Assembly (NCBI GenBank): GCA_900756495.1
Contig: CAAEKI010000275.1
Coordinates: forward strand, 1 to 20,177
Direction: 5' to 3'
Length of the DNA: 20,177 nucleotides
Source: an uncultured Oscillospiraceae bacterium
Lineage (GTDB): Bacteria > Bacillota > Clostridia > Oscillospirales > Oscillospiraceae
How positions within the stretch are numbered: the first letter of the stretch is position 1; every line of letters starts with the position of its first letter. The notes under the pieces are model-generated. The model saw only the letters and a list, made by a program, of their open reading frames with translations. It had not been told where the DNA came from and ran no database searches. The position numbers and the translations under genes are program-made. Below, piece by piece: positions 6,363 to 14,402 of this stretch.

Positions 6363-7387
6363 CGGGCTAAAAAAGCGTTGGAACCCGCTCTGAGCTGTTC
6401 CAGCTTGGCAAGGGCTGCGCCGCTGTCCAAAATCTGATTTGCCAAAGCAATACCTGCCGGGAAACCCTCGGCCTTTCCGCCTACCACCAGCGCCCCAGCC
6501 GCGTTGAGGACAATGGCATCCCTCCGCGGGCCAGTCAGCCTCCCCCCGAACACCCCTTCGATTGTAGCGGCATTCTCTTGGGGCGTCCCGGTCTTGATTT
6601 CCTCCAGCGTACAGCGCCTCATTCCAAAATCCTCAGGAGTAATTTCAAAGGTATCCACATGGCCGCCGTGAAGGTAATTTACCCGGGTCGTCCCCAGCAG
6701 GGAGATCTCATCCAGTCCGTCCAGGCCGTGAACAAACATCGCCTCGGTGTAGCCCAGTTCCTTGGCCACATAAGTCACTGTATCCAGCAGTTCTTCTTTA
6801 TAGACGCCCAGCAGATGTCTGGGGGCAAAGGCAGGATTGATGAGGGGACCGATGATGGTATAGAAAATGGTTTTGATACCTAGCTCAGCCTCCGGGGGGA
6901 GAACCTTGCACATCACAGGGTGAAAAAGCGGAGCGTAGATAAAGGCGATGCCGGTATTCTCGATGAGCTGTTCTGCCTGGGCCGGGGTCAGGTTGATATT
7001 GACTCCCAGGGCTTCCAATACGTCGGCGCTGCCTGACAGGCTGGAAATAGACCGGCTGCCGTGCTTGGCCACAGGGATGCCGGCCGCTGCGGCCACCAGC
7101 GCGGTGGCTGTAGAGATGTTGAATGTAGAGAGTCCCCCTCCTGTGCCGCAGGTATCCATCAGTTCGTCATCCACCCGGGGCCGCAGCGGAACGCAGTTGG
7201 CTCGCATGGCCTTTGCGAATGCGGAGAGCTCCTCCAGGCTGGTACCTTTCATCAATAGGCCCACCTGAAACCCCGCTATCTGCACGTCGGTAATCTCGTT
7301 GTTATTTATGGCGGCAACGAGGTCAAAGATCTCCTCCTCCGTCAGCTTTTGGTTGGTGGTAATTTTGGTCAGAACCTTTTTATACAT
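6359..7387 (-). CDS. trpD: Anthranilate phosphoribosyltransferase
   Basis: A 342-residue cytoplasmic enzyme that joins anthranilate to PRPP, the second tryptophan-specific step. The N-terminal helical domain is followed by the PRPP site DTCGTGGG (about 78-85), TFNISTATA (88-96) and AKHGSRSISSLSGSADVLEALG (107-128). A second acidic metal site is seen at HGLDGLDEIS. The usual KHGNR reads KHGSR, so the anthranilate-side Asn is Ser111, and the usual SSKSGSAD reads SSLSGSAD. It stands alone and is not fused to trpG. ATG 7387 was chosen over an upstream GTG because AGAAGGGG lies eight bases ahead. The gene starts 14 bases after the trpA stop and overlaps trpC by four bases. Confidence 0.93.
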   Translation of the reverse strand: MYKKVLTKITTNQKLTEEEIFDLVAAINNNEITDVQIAGFQVGLLMKGTSLEELSAFAKAMRANCVPLRPRVDDELMDTCGTGGGLSTFNISTATALVAAAAGIPVAKHGSRSISSLSGSADVLEALGVNINLTPAQAEQLIENTGIAFIYAPLFHPVMCKVLPPEAELGIKTIFYTIIGPLINPAFAPRHLLGVYKEELLDTVTYVAKELGYTEAMFVHGLDGLDEISLLGTTRVNYLHGGHVDTFEITPEDFGMRRCTLEEIKTGTPQENAATIEGVFGGRLTGPRRDAIVLNAAGALVVGGKAEGFPAGIALANQILDSGAALAKLEQLRAGSNAFLAR

Positions 7388-7401
7388 CAGAAACACCCCT
7401 T

Positions 7402-8175
7402 CTATTCAGTCATTGCCTGCTTTAAACTGCGGACATACCCCGCCACATGGGGAACTGCCTCCCGGCCATACTGGGCGATGAGCTTAACGATGGCGCTGCC
7501 CACAATGGCCCCATCAGAACAGGCTGCCATCTGCTTCGCCTGTTCCGGGGCGGCAATGCCGAACCCCACGGCGCACGGGATTCCTGTGTGCTTCCGCACT
7601 TGAGCCACCATGGTGCCGACGTCGGTCGTGATGGTACTGCGCACCCCTGTAACCCCTAAACTGGAGACCACATAGAGAAATCCGCAGGCCTCCCCGGCGA
7701 TTTTGGCCGCCCGATGCATCGAAGTGGGAGCGATGAGCGAGATGAAATCCACCCCGTACCTATTGCAGAGGGGAGAGAACTCCTCTTTCTCCTCAAAAGG
7801 GACGTCAGGCAGGATCAGGGCGTCCACCCCCACATGGCTGCAGGTGCGGATAAAGTCCTCGGTGCCATAGGAAAATACCACGTTGGCATAAGTCATAAAG
7901 GCCAGAGGCACCGTCACATCCCGCCGCAAGTCCCGTACCAAGTCAAAAATTCTGTCGGTAGTAGTTCCTGCCGCCAGAGCTCTAGCGCTGGCGGCCTGAA
8001 TGACAGGGCCCTCGGCGGTGGGGTCGGAGAAGGGTATTCCCAGCTCAATGAGATCGGCTCCCGCAGCCGCCATAGCCCGCACCAGGGCGGCGGTGGTCTC
8101 CAGATCCGGGTCTCCGCAGGTCAGGAAGGGAATCAATGCCTTCCCATGGGCAAAGGCGCTTGCTGTACGGCTCAT
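7402..8175 (-). CDS. trpA: Tryptophan synthase alpha chain
   Basis: A 257-residue (beta/alpha)8 subunit that splits indole-3-glycerol phosphate into indole and glyceraldehyde-3-phosphate and passes indole to TrpB. Landmarks are [10 protein letters not shown] (15-24), [19 protein letters not shown] with catalytic Glu44, [23 protein letters not shown] and the phosphate-binding VGFGIA and GAIVGSAIV. The second catalytic acid, Asp60 in the enteric enzyme, is Glu55 here (TAEGP for LADGP). The start ATG overlaps the trpB stop as ATGA, the usual tight TrpB-TrpA coupling for the 2:2 complex. Confidence 0.95.
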   Translation of the reverse strand: MSRTASAFAHGKALIPFLTCGDPDLETTAALVRAMAAAGADLIELGIPFSDPTAEGPVIQAASARALAAGTTTDRIFDLVRDLRRDVTVPLAFMTYANVVFSYGTEDFIRTCSHVGVDALILPDVPFEEKEEFSPLCNRYGVDFISLIAPTSMHRAAKIAGEACGFLYVVSSLGVTGVRSTITTDVGTMVAQVRKHTGIPCAVGFGIAAPEQAKQMAACSDGAIVGSAIVKLIAQYGREAVPHVAGYVRSLKQAMTE

Positions 8176-9356
8176 TCGGCGATCTCCTCTCCTCTGTAGC
8201 GGGCGATGGAGACGCAGTCCTTGTCTCCCCTGCCCGAGATATTGATGACAATAATCTGATCGTTTCCCATGGCGGGGGCGAGCTTCATAGCGTGGGCCAC
8301 GGCATGGGCGCTCTCAATAGCCGGAATGATCCCTTCTGTATGGGAGAGATACTCAAAGGCCTCTACCGCCTCTCTGTCAGTCACTGGAACGTATTGAGCC
8401 CGCCCCGTGTCATGGAGCCAGGCATGTTCTGGACCGATACCCGGGTAGTCCAGTCCAGCGGAGATGGAGTAGACCGGGGCGATCTGGCCATAGCGATCCT
8501 GGCAGAAATAGCTCTTCATACCGTGAAAGATGCCCAGCCGCCCGGTGGCAATGGTAGCTGCAGTCTCAGCTGTATCCACGCCCCGCCCGGCCGCCTCACA
8601 GCCGATGAGTGCCACCGTCGGTTCGCTGATAAAGTGGTAGAATGCCCCGATAGCGTTGGAGCCGCCGCCTACGCAGGCCAACACCGCATCAGGCAGCCGG
8701 CCCTCCCGCTCCAAAATCTGGGCCCTAATCTCCCGGGAGATCACTGCCTGGAAGTCCCGGACGATCGTGGGAAATGGGTGAGGGCCCATAACCGAGCCCA
8801 GCACATAGTGCGTGTCATCAATACGGCTGGTCCACTCCCGGAAGGTCTCGCTCACTGCGTCCTTGAGTGTGGCGGTACCGCTGTCCACCGGATGAACCTT
8901 CGCCCCTAGCAGCCGCATTTTATAGACATTGAGCGCCTGCCGCTCAGTATCCTCCCGCCCCATATAGACCTCGCACTCCATCCCCAGCAGGGCGGCGGCG
9001 GTGGCGGTGGCCACACCGTGCTGTCCGGCACCAGTCTCTGCAATCAGGCGCCCTTTTCCCATCCGCTGTGCCAGCAGAGCCTGCCCCAATACATTGTTGA
9101 TTTTATGGGCGCCGGTGTGGTTCAAGTCCTCCCGCTTGAGATAGACTTTGGCCCCGCCCAGGTCAGCGGTCATACGTCGGGCAAAGTAGAGGCGCGAAGG
9201 CCGCCCGGCATACTCGTTCAGCAACTCATTCAGCTCGCGGTTGAAGTCCGGATCGTCTCGATAGTGGCTATACGCCTCCTCCAATTCCATGACGGCGCTC
9301 ATCAGGGTCTCGGGAATATATTGTCCCCCGTGAACGCCAAACCTTCCTTTCGACAT
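8172..9356 (-). CDS. trpB: Tryptophan synthase beta chain
   Basis: A 394-residue PLP enzyme that condenses indole with serine to give tryptophan; the partner TrpA follows directly. It is the canonical TrpB1 type: [16 protein letters not shown] at the N-terminus, [11 protein letters not shown] with PLP Lys85, [20 protein letters not shown] with Glu107, [10 protein letters not shown] for the phosphate, and [16 protein letters not shown] 9356 has GGGAGG seven to eight bases upstream. It is the first gene behind the T-box terminator, so the whole trpBADCF unit depends on antitermination. Leading with trpB rather than trpE is uncommon among trp operons. Confidence 0.96.
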   Translation of the reverse strand: MSKGRFGVHGGQYIPETLMSAVMELEEAYSHYRDDPDFNRELNELLNEYAGRPSRLYFARRMTADLGGAKVYLKREDLNHTGAHKINNVLGQALLAQRMGKGRLIAETGAGQHGVATATAAALLGMECEVYMGREDTERQALNVYKMRLLGAKVHPVDSGTATLKDAVSETFREWTSRIDDTHYVLGSVMGPHPFPTIVRDFQAVISREIRAQILEREGRLPDAVLACVGGGSNAIGAFYHFISEPTVALIGCEAAGRGVDTAETAATIATGRLGIFHGMKSYFCQDRYGQIAPVYSISAGLDYPGIGPEHAWLHDTGRAQYVPVTDREAVEAFEYLSHTEGIIPAIESAHAVAHAMKLAPAMGNDQIIVINISGRGDKDCVSIARYRGEEIAE

Positions 9357-9380
9357 GCTTATCCTCCCTTTCTAAACAGG

Positions 9381-9670
9381 CAAAAAGACCCATCCCTGAC
9401 AGTTTTCTGTCAAGGACGGGTCTTTCGACTCGCGGTGCCACCTTGATTCACGGCAATATCGCCGCGCGCTTAGCGGGATACCAACATATCCCCGGCAACT
9501 GACGTAAGCCCTCACGTCGCAGAATACTCGGGATTCCCCTTCGAATCCCTTTGACTGCGCCCTCTGCGGTCCATTTGACAGTCTGGGGTCCGCCTGACTC
9601 TCAGCAACACAGGCTCTCTGTGGGATCATAACTGCCGTTATCTCCGCTTCAACGGTTTTCTAATTTAGTT
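9381..9670 (-). promoter_or_regulatory. Tryptophan-specific T-box leader (riboswitch)
   Basis: The minus-strand leader holds the T-box signature TGGCACCGCG (9440-9431), upstream of an intrinsic terminator. In stem I, GCGG (9647-9644) pairs with CCGC (9569-9566), and GGCAGT pairs with ACTGTC. These frame an internal loop with AGATAAC on one side and AAATGGA on the other. TGG at 9573-9571 in that loop is the Trp specifier and is followed by a purine, as usual. Uncharged tRNA-Trp should pair with the specifier and, through its CCA end, with the T-box bulge, favouring the antiterminator and trpBADCF expression. T-box leaders are essentially confined to Gram-positive lineages. Confidence 0.93.
9382..9425 (-). 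terminator. T-box regulated intrinsic terminator
   Basis: On the minus strand GACCCGTCCTTGACAG pairs with CTGTCAGGGATGGGTC around AAAA. This gives a 16-bp stem with a few G-U pairs, followed by TTTTTGCC. It ends 25 bases before the trpB start and is the terminator alternative to the T-box antiterminator. Confidence 0.92.
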
Positions 9671-9672
9671 TG

Positions 9673-10536
9673 TCAGAGTATAGCACGCCTCTTTTTCTTT
9701 GTCAAGACTTTTTCCGGCGGGCTGCCGAAGACGTTTCCCTTAAAGTCCCGGTCAAACCATTCCGAGAGTACACGCTCCTGGGCAATATCCTCAAAAAAGC
9801 CGGCAATCTCCCTCGCCGTCGGACAGACAGCGGCGTTCATCAGCATCCGCAGTATCTGTCCGCAGGCGGCGCAGGCCGGATCCGGCACGGCCCGAAGCGC
9901 AATACCACGGATCCCCCTGGCCGGCGGAATGAGCCGGGAAACCAGATCAATCAGCCGGCCCCGGGGGCTGGCGCAGGCGCGGGCCAGCATAGCGGTATCC
10001 CGTGCCATGGCCCGAAAGGCCTCCTCTATCTGGCGGGGCGTCACACGCTCATACGCCCGGGCGGCAGCAGTCCACACCGCCGGGTTGCATATCTCCGGCA
10101 TATGGGCATGCCGGTCGTTTAGCGGCCACCCATCCTCTACCATCAGAGTCCGGTCAAACTCAGCCTCAATGGCCAAATGTGTAATGTCTCCTTCCGCCGC
10201 TCTAGCGTCCACATAGCTGTGGCAGGCGCTGTCCAGCGCCAGATGGCAAAAGAAGCCCGCCGCATATCCCCGAACCATAGGTACGTTCTCCTCCACGGCC
10301 CGGCGCAGCCGTTTGACAGCGGGCAAAGCGGAGACCTTGTGCATGGCGTGCCCCTCCCGCCGAACCGCTCCCGTCCCTAAGGGGCGGTAAAAAAAGAGCG
10401 GATCAGGTCCCAAACACCCCAGCTCAAAGGCCTCCCGCTCCTCCGACAGCAGGCCGGCCAGGGCCGTGGGCAGAGCACCCAGCACTACGGCGCCAAATTT
10501 CAGATGGGTATAATAGTTGGGCACGTCCTCTTTCAT
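9673..10536 (-). CDS. Zinc-dependent phospholipase C family protein
   Basis: A 287-residue protein matching the Zn-dependent phospholipase C/S1-P1 fold. Candidate metal ligands follow the alpha-toxin order: His11 in YTHLKFG, Asp45 in LGPDPLFFY, His63 or His66 in EGHAMH, His98, Asp102 and His106 in FFCHLALDSACHSYVD, then His120 and Glu124 in HLAIEAEFD. No signal peptide or membrane segment is visible, unlike secreted phospholipases, and the N-terminal Trp ligand of the toxins is missing. It may be an intracellular hydrolase of unknown substrate. The start is uncertain: ATG 10536 has its GAGAGGAG very close, and an in-frame GTG four codons later is possible. The basic tail TKKKRRAIL is encoded by the trp promoter sequence. 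Having no terminator of its own, its transcripts run into the T-box. Confidence 0.82.
   Translation of the reverse strand: MKEDVPNYYTHLKFGAVVLGALPTALAGLLSEEREAFELGCLGPDPLFFYRPLGTGAVRREGHAMHKVSALPAVKRLRRAVEENVPMVRGYAAGFFCHLALDSACHSYVDARAAEGDITHLAIEAEFDRTLMVEDGWPLNDRHAHMPEICNPAVWTAAARAYERVTPRQIEEAFRAMARDTAMLARACASPRGRLIDLVSRLIPPARGIRGIALRAVPDPACAACGQILRMLMNAAVCPTAREIAGFFEDIAQERVLSEWFDRDFKGNVFGSPPEKVLTKKKRRAIL
9677..9705 (-). promoter_or_regulatory. trp operon promoter inside the 3' end of the upstream gene
   Basis: Minus-strand TTGACA (9705-9700) and TATACT (9682-9677) have a 17-base spacer and put the start near 9670, just before the T-box leader. The whole promoter lies within the last eleven codons of the phospholipase-family gene, whose stop is at 9675-9673: the -35 box encodes Leu-Thr and the -10 box lies in Ala-Ile-Leu. 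Confidence 0.85.
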
Positions 10537-10568
10537 CTCCTCTCTCGCTGAAACAATCTTAGATTTTG

Positions 10569-10597
10569 ATTGTACAGTATTCAGCTGCTCTCTTCAA
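10569..10597 (-). promoter_or_regulatory. Probable promoter of the phospholipase-family gene
   Basis: Minus-strand TTGAAG (10597-10592) and TACAAT (10574-10569) have a 17-base spacer, about 30 bases before the start codon and just downstream of the livF terminator. It makes the gene an independent transcription unit. Confidence 0.6.
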
Positions 10598-10611
10598 GAC
10601 CTATCGCCTGT

Positions 10612-10650
10612 CAAAAACAGGAGCCCTCCGCACGCAATGCGGGGGGCTCC
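10612..10650 (-). terminator. Intrinsic terminator after livF
   Basis: GGAGCCCCCCGCA pairs with TGCGGAGGGCTCC around a five-base loop (one G-U pair), followed on the minus strand by TGTTTTTGA. It lies 24 bases after the livF stop and closes the transporter operon. Confidence 0.85.
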
Positions 10651-10673
10651 CCTCATTCGGAATGCTCAGAGTA

Positions 10674-11381
10674 TCATCCGCCCAAATAGGCCTTTTTGAC
10701 ACTCTCATCCGCCAACAGCTCACTTCCGGTTCCAGTGGTAACCACCCTTCCGGTCTCCAGGACATACCCCCGATGGGCGATAGACAGAGCCATCTGAGCA
10801 TTCTGCTCCACCAGCAAAATCGTTGTACCAGCTTGGTTGAGCGTCTTAATAATATCAAAAATTTGCTCCACGAGGATGGGTGCCAAGCCCATAGACGGTT
10901 CATCCAGCATAAGCAGTTTAGGCTTGGACATGAGAGCCCGTCCCATAGCCAGCATCTGCTGCTCACCGCCTGAAAGAGTGCCCGCCACCTGACGGCGGCG
11001 CTCCTTCAGGCGAGGGAATTGCTCATAAACCTGAGCCAGCCCGGGAGCAATCTCAGCGCCGGGACGGGTATATCCCCCCAGCTCCAGATTTTCCTCCACC
11101 GTCATTTGGAGGAAAACCTGCCGCCCTTCAGGGACCTGGGCCAGCCCTTGATATACAATTTTATGGGCGGGCGTGCCCATAATGCTGTGATCCAGAAACG
11201 TGATGTTTCCGGTTCGGCTGTGCAGGAGGCCGGAGACCGTCTTGAGAATGGTGGACTTGCCGGCGCCGTTGGCACCGATGAGAGTAACAATTTCTCCCTC
11301 GTCCACATGGAAGGAGATATCTTTGACGGCGTGGATGGCGCCATAATAGACATTGATGCTCTCTACATTCAGCATGGCCAT
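10674..11381 (-). CDS. livF: Branched-chain amino acid ABC transporter ATP-binding protein
   Basis: A 235-residue ATPase, one of the two different nucleotide-binding subunits of the Liv importer at the inner face of the membrane. Walker A is GANGAGKST (36-44), the signature is LSGGEQQMLAMGRAL, Walker B is LLMLDEPSMGLAP, and the switch His is replaced by Gln in LVEQNAQMAL, as is usual for LivF. ATG 11381 was chosen because GGGGGAG is about seven bases upstream and the gene then starts four bases after livG. The longer reading to 11477 would lie inside livG. A second ATG two codons later is also possible. Confidence 0.95.
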   Translation of the reverse strand: MAMLNVESINVYYGAIHAVKDISFHVDEGEIVTLIGANGAGKSTILKTVSGLLHSRTGNITFLDHSIMGTPAHKIVYQGLAQVPEGRQVFLQMTVEENLELGGYTRPGAEIAPGLAQVYEQFPRLKERRRQVAGTLSGGEQQMLAMGRALMSKPKLLMLDEPSMGLAPILVEQIFDIIKTLNQAGTTILLVEQNAQMALSIAHRGYVLETGRVVTTGTGSELLADESVKKAYLGG

Positions 11382-11385
11382 GGCG

Positions 11386-12237
11386 TCACTCCCCCTTTCC
11401 GCTGCCCAGATAGGCCTTAATGACCTCCGGGTTGTTCTGGATCTCCTCGGGGGTCCCCTTCGCAATGATCTCACCAAAGTTGAGTACGCAGATTCCCTCG
11501 CAGATCCCCATAACCAAGCTCATATCATGCTCAATGAGAAGGACGGCGATCTGGAATGTATCCCTGATTTTTACGATGTTCTCCATCAGCTCGGCCGTCT
11601 CAGACGGATTCATGCCGGCGGCCGGCTCATCCAGCAGCAGCAGGGACGGGTTGGTAGCCAAAGCCCGGACAATCTCCAGCCGGCGCTGGGCGCCATAGGG
11701 CAGAGAGCCGGCCTTGGCAGGTGCCAGATCCTCCATGTGGAAAATAGACAGAAGTTCCATCGCCCGTTCATGGGCAATCTTTTCATCCCGCCAGTAAGCG
11801 GGAAGCCGGAGGATCCCGCTCCACATGCTGTACCGAATGTGATTATGGAGCCCCAGCTTTACATTATCTTCTACACTCAGGTTGGAAAAAAGGCGGATAT
11901 TTTGAAAGGTACGCGCGATTCCGGCCTTATTGACCTGAACGGTGTTCATGTTGTGGGTATCCACGCCGTCCAGAAGAATCGTGCCGCGTGTAGGCTGATA
12001 GACCTTGGTCAGCAGGTTAAATACCGTGGTCTTGCCTGCGCCGTTGGGGCCGATGAGTCCGGTAATCTCCGTGCGGCCGATGGCCATTGTAAATTCGTTG
12101 ACGGCGGTAAGTCCGCCGAAGTCAATGCCCAGATGCTGACACTCCAGAATCGGGGTCTTGTCAATATCCCGCTCAGGGATCATATTCCTGCTGGGTACCG
12201 GCACCAGCTTAGTGGCAGGGCGGACCGGTTTACTCAT
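11386..12237 (-). CDS. livG: Branched-chain amino acid ABC transporter ATP-binding protein
   Basis: A 283-residue ATPase partner of LivF. Walker A is GPNGAGKTT (63-71), followed by ARTFQNIRLFSNLSVEDNV, the signature LPYGAQRRLEIVRAL, Walker B LLLLDEPAAGMNP, and the switch His in LIEHDMSLVM. The signature's LPYG replaces the more usual LAYG/LSYG. There is an N-terminal extension of roughly 28 residues before the first strand. ATG 12237 has GGGAGG eight bases upstream and overlaps the livM stop by eight bases, so coupling is likely. Confidence 0.94.
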   Translation of the reverse strand: MSKPVRPATKLVPVPSRNMIPERDIDKTPILECQHLGIDFGGLTAVNEFTMAIGRTEITGLIGPNGAGKTTVFNLLTKVYQPTRGTILLDGVDTHNMNTVQVNKAGIARTFQNIRLFSNLSVEDNVKLGLHNHIRYSMWSGILRLPAYWRDEKIAHERAMELLSIFHMEDLAPAKAGSLPYGAQRRLEIVRALATNPSLLLLDEPAAGMNPSETAELMENIVKIRDTFQIAVLLIEHDMSLVMGICEGICVLNFGEIIAKGTPEEIQNNPEVIKAYLGSGKGE

Positions 12238-13300
12238 GGAGGGCGCCTCCCTTCTTCTCCTCCCCCGGCCGTCCGCTGACGAACGTGCGCAGACGGGCAA
12301 AGAAGCTCTTGATAGTCGGGTTATTGGTGGCCAGCATAACCAGGATCAGGACAATGGCATATACAAGCATCCGGTATTCGGAGAACTCACGCAGCGCCTC
12401 AGGCAGAATCGTGAGGGCAGCAGCGGCAATGATGGAGCCCCACATGTTGCCCAGTCCACCCAATACGACAAAAACCAGCACCAGGATGGAGGTATTAAAG
12501 TCAAACTTATTGGCCACCACAGTGGAATAGTTCATGGCGAAGAGCGTGCCGGAAGCCCCCGCCAGAGCAGCGGAGGTGACGAAAGCCATCAGCTTGTACT
12601 TGGTGATATTGATGCCCACGCTCTCAGCAGCGATGCGGTTGTCCCGCACAGCCATAATGGCCCTTCCAGATCGGCTGTTCACCAAATTAAACACAATAAA
12701 TAAGGTCACCAGCACCAGAATAAAGCCGGCGGCAAACGTTGAGATAGGGATATTCCCCGATACTCCCATGGGGCCCCCAATAATGGTTTTGCCCCCCTCC
12801 TCCAGATTCATGGTATCGTTCAAGAGGCTGAAGTGAAGGCCCGTGCTGTCCAGCCCCACATAGAGGTTGTTAATGATGCTTTTTATGATCTCACCGAAGG
12901 CCAGCGTGACAATGGCCAAATAGTCCCCCTTGAGTCGAAGGACAGGGATCCCGATGAGAAATCCAGCTACACCTGCAATTACTGCACCCACCACCATGGC
13001 GATACCCAGGCGCAGGGGCGCAAAGGGAATAGCGCTCTGGAGCGATACCGCGGCTACCACGCCGGAAAATGCACCGACACTCATGAAGCCGGCATGGCCC
13101 AGGCTCAGCTCACCAAGAACGCCTACCGTCAAATTAAGGGAGATCGCCATAACAATATAGGCACAGATGGGCACCAGCTGGCCCCGGAGCGTAGCGCTCA
13201 GGCCGCCGCCGGCCATGATGCCCTGCAGAATCACAAAGGCAATAATTACGCCGCCATAGGTAATAAAATTGCTGCGGGTGGTCTTGTTCAGTCGTTTCAT
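12230..13300 (-). CDS. livM: Branched-chain amino acid ABC transporter permease LivM
   Basis: A 356-residue integral membrane protein with about nine or ten hydrophobic helices, one half of the Liv channel. Family marks are SLNLTVGVLGELSLGHAGFM near the second helix, GVAGFLIGIPVLRLKGDYLAIVTLAFGEI, and the EAA-like cytoplasmic loop SGRAIMAVRDNRIAAESVGIN that contacts the ATPases. The last 25 residues are charged and cytoplasmic. ATG 13300 has GAGGTGG a few bases upstream; an in-frame GTG at 13309 is less likely. It starts ten bases after the livH stop. Confidence 0.95.
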   Translation of the reverse strand: MKRLNKTTRSNFITYGGVIIAFVILQGIMAGGGLSATLRGQLVPICAYIVMAISLNLTVGVLGELSLGHAGFMSVGAFSGVVAAVSLQSAIPFAPLRLGIAMVVGAVIAGVAGFLIGIPVLRLKGDYLAIVTLAFGEIIKSIINNLYVGLDSTGLHFSLLNDTMNLEEGGKTIIGGPMGVSGNIPISTFAAGFILVLVTLFIVFNLVNSRSGRAIMAVRDNRIAAESVGINITKYKLMAFVTSAALAGASGTLFAMNYSTVVANKFDFNTSILVLVFVVLGGLGNMWGSIIAAAALTILPEALREFSEYRMLVYAIVLILVMLATNNPTIKSFFARLRTFVSGRPGEEKKGGALHE

Positions 13301-13310
13301 CACGCCCACC

Positions 13311-14192
13311 TCACACTTTCTCTCGGGTAAGCTTGCCCAGCAGGCCGGCAGGCTTCACCAGCAGCACCACAATCAACACGGCAAACACAATCGCGTCAGA
13401 GAGCTGGGTGGAAATATATGCCTTGGCAAAGATCTCAATAATCCCCAGCAAAATGCCGCCCAACATAGCTCCGGGGATAGAGCCGATGCCGCCGAACACA
13501 GCGGCGGTAAACGCCTTGATGCCCGGCATAGACCCAGTGGTGGGCATCAGGGTGGGATAAGCAGAGCAGAGGAGCACCCCGGCTATCGCCGCCAGTGCAG
13601 AACCAATGGCAAACGTCACCGAGATAGTGGTATTGACATTGATTCCCATAAGCTGAGCGGCGCTCTTATCCTCGGAACAGGCCCGCATAGCCTTACCCAT
13701 CTTTGTCTTGCTGGTAAACAGAGTCAGGGCTATCATGATGATTACACACGCCACAATGGTGACGATAGTCACATGAGAGATAGAGAGCTCTCCGCCGAAG
13801 AGTTCCTGCTTGCCGGTGCCTACTACAGATGTAAAGATCTTGGGGTTGGAAGTCCACAGGAGCTGGGCGGCATTCTGGAGAAAGTAGCTCATTCCGATAG
13901 CAGTGATGAGTACCGCCAGAGAGGTGGCCTGCCGCAAAGGTTTGTAAGCCAAGCGTTCAATAACGACACCTAGCGCCGTACAAACCACCATGGCAAGGAT
14001 CACGCCCAAAAGCGGCGGCAACCCAAAACTGGAGGTGGCGAAAAAGCACACATAGGCGCCCACCATAATGACATCGCCATGGGCGAAGTTCAGCATCTTT
14101 GCAATGCCGTAGACCATGGTATAGCCCAGTGCAATGATTGCATAAACACTGCCCAGACTGATACCGCTGATTAAGTAGGAGAGAAACGTCAC
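13311..14192 (-). CDS. livH: Branched-chain amino acid ABC transporter permease LivH
   Basis: A 293-residue integral membrane protein with about eight hydrophobic helices, the second half of the Liv channel. It shows the LivH pattern: GISLGSVYAIIALGYTMVYG, KMLNFAHGDVIMVGAY, the loop GKAMRACSEDKSAAQLMGIN, and GIKAFTAAVFGGIGSIPGAMLGG. The start is most likely GTG 14192, six bases after GAGGTG. The in-frame ATG at 14225 would add an uncharacteristic hydrophilic head (SADRPNEV) with no ribosome site. It is separated from livJ by about 210 bases containing a strong hairpin. Confidence 0.94.
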   Translation of the reverse strand: MTFLSYLISGISLGSVYAIIALGYTMVYGIAKMLNFAHGDVIMVGAYVCFFATSSFGLPPLLGVILAMVVCTALGVVIERLAYKPLRQATSLAVLITAIGMSYFLQNAAQLLWTSNPKIFTSVVGTGKQELFGGELSISHVTIVTIVACVIIMIALTLFTSKTKMGKAMRACSEDKSAAQLMGINVNTTISVTFAIGSALAAIAGVLLCSAYPTLMPTTGSMPGIKAFTAAVFGGIGSIPGAMLGGILLGIIEIFAKAYISTQLSDAIVFAVLIVVLLVKPAGLLGKLTREKV

Positions 14193-14332
14193 AGCACACA
14201 CCTCGTTTGGACGGTCGGCAGACAAGGGACAGTCGGCAAGGAGGTTAATTTAAAGTCCATCCTTTATGATATCCTCTTGCCAATTTTCCATTGTCAGCCG
14301 GCCTGTCGTCATTTTCTGTAAAAGCAGTTGGC

Positions 14333-14366
14333 GGGAGGACCGCCGGCGTATACCGGCGGTCCTCCC
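14333..14366 (-). terminator. Strong hairpin between livJ and livH (partial terminator or mRNA stabiliser)
   Basis: GGGAGGACCGCCGG pairs perfectly with CCGGCGGTCCTCCC around six bases. On the minus strand it is followed by GCCAACTGCTTTTAC, so the U-tract is weak and distant. It lies 36 bases past the livJ stop. The likely role is to end or protect most livJ transcripts, giving more binding protein than permease. The 14193-14402 gap holds no gene and no convincing second promoter. Confidence 0.65.
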
Positions 14367-14402
14367 GGAACCCTCTATGTTTTGGAGCTGCTGGGAATCA
14401 TA

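Noticed and set aside
9372..9629. An 85-codon minus-strand open frame in the trp leader
   Set aside because: It lies wholly within the T-box and its terminator and has no ribosome site, so it is not a leader peptide. Control is by the T-box, not ribosome attenuation.
11353..12279. A 308-codon plus-strand open frame opposite livG
   Set aside because: LivG on the minus strand has all ABC ATPase motifs; the opposite frame has none.
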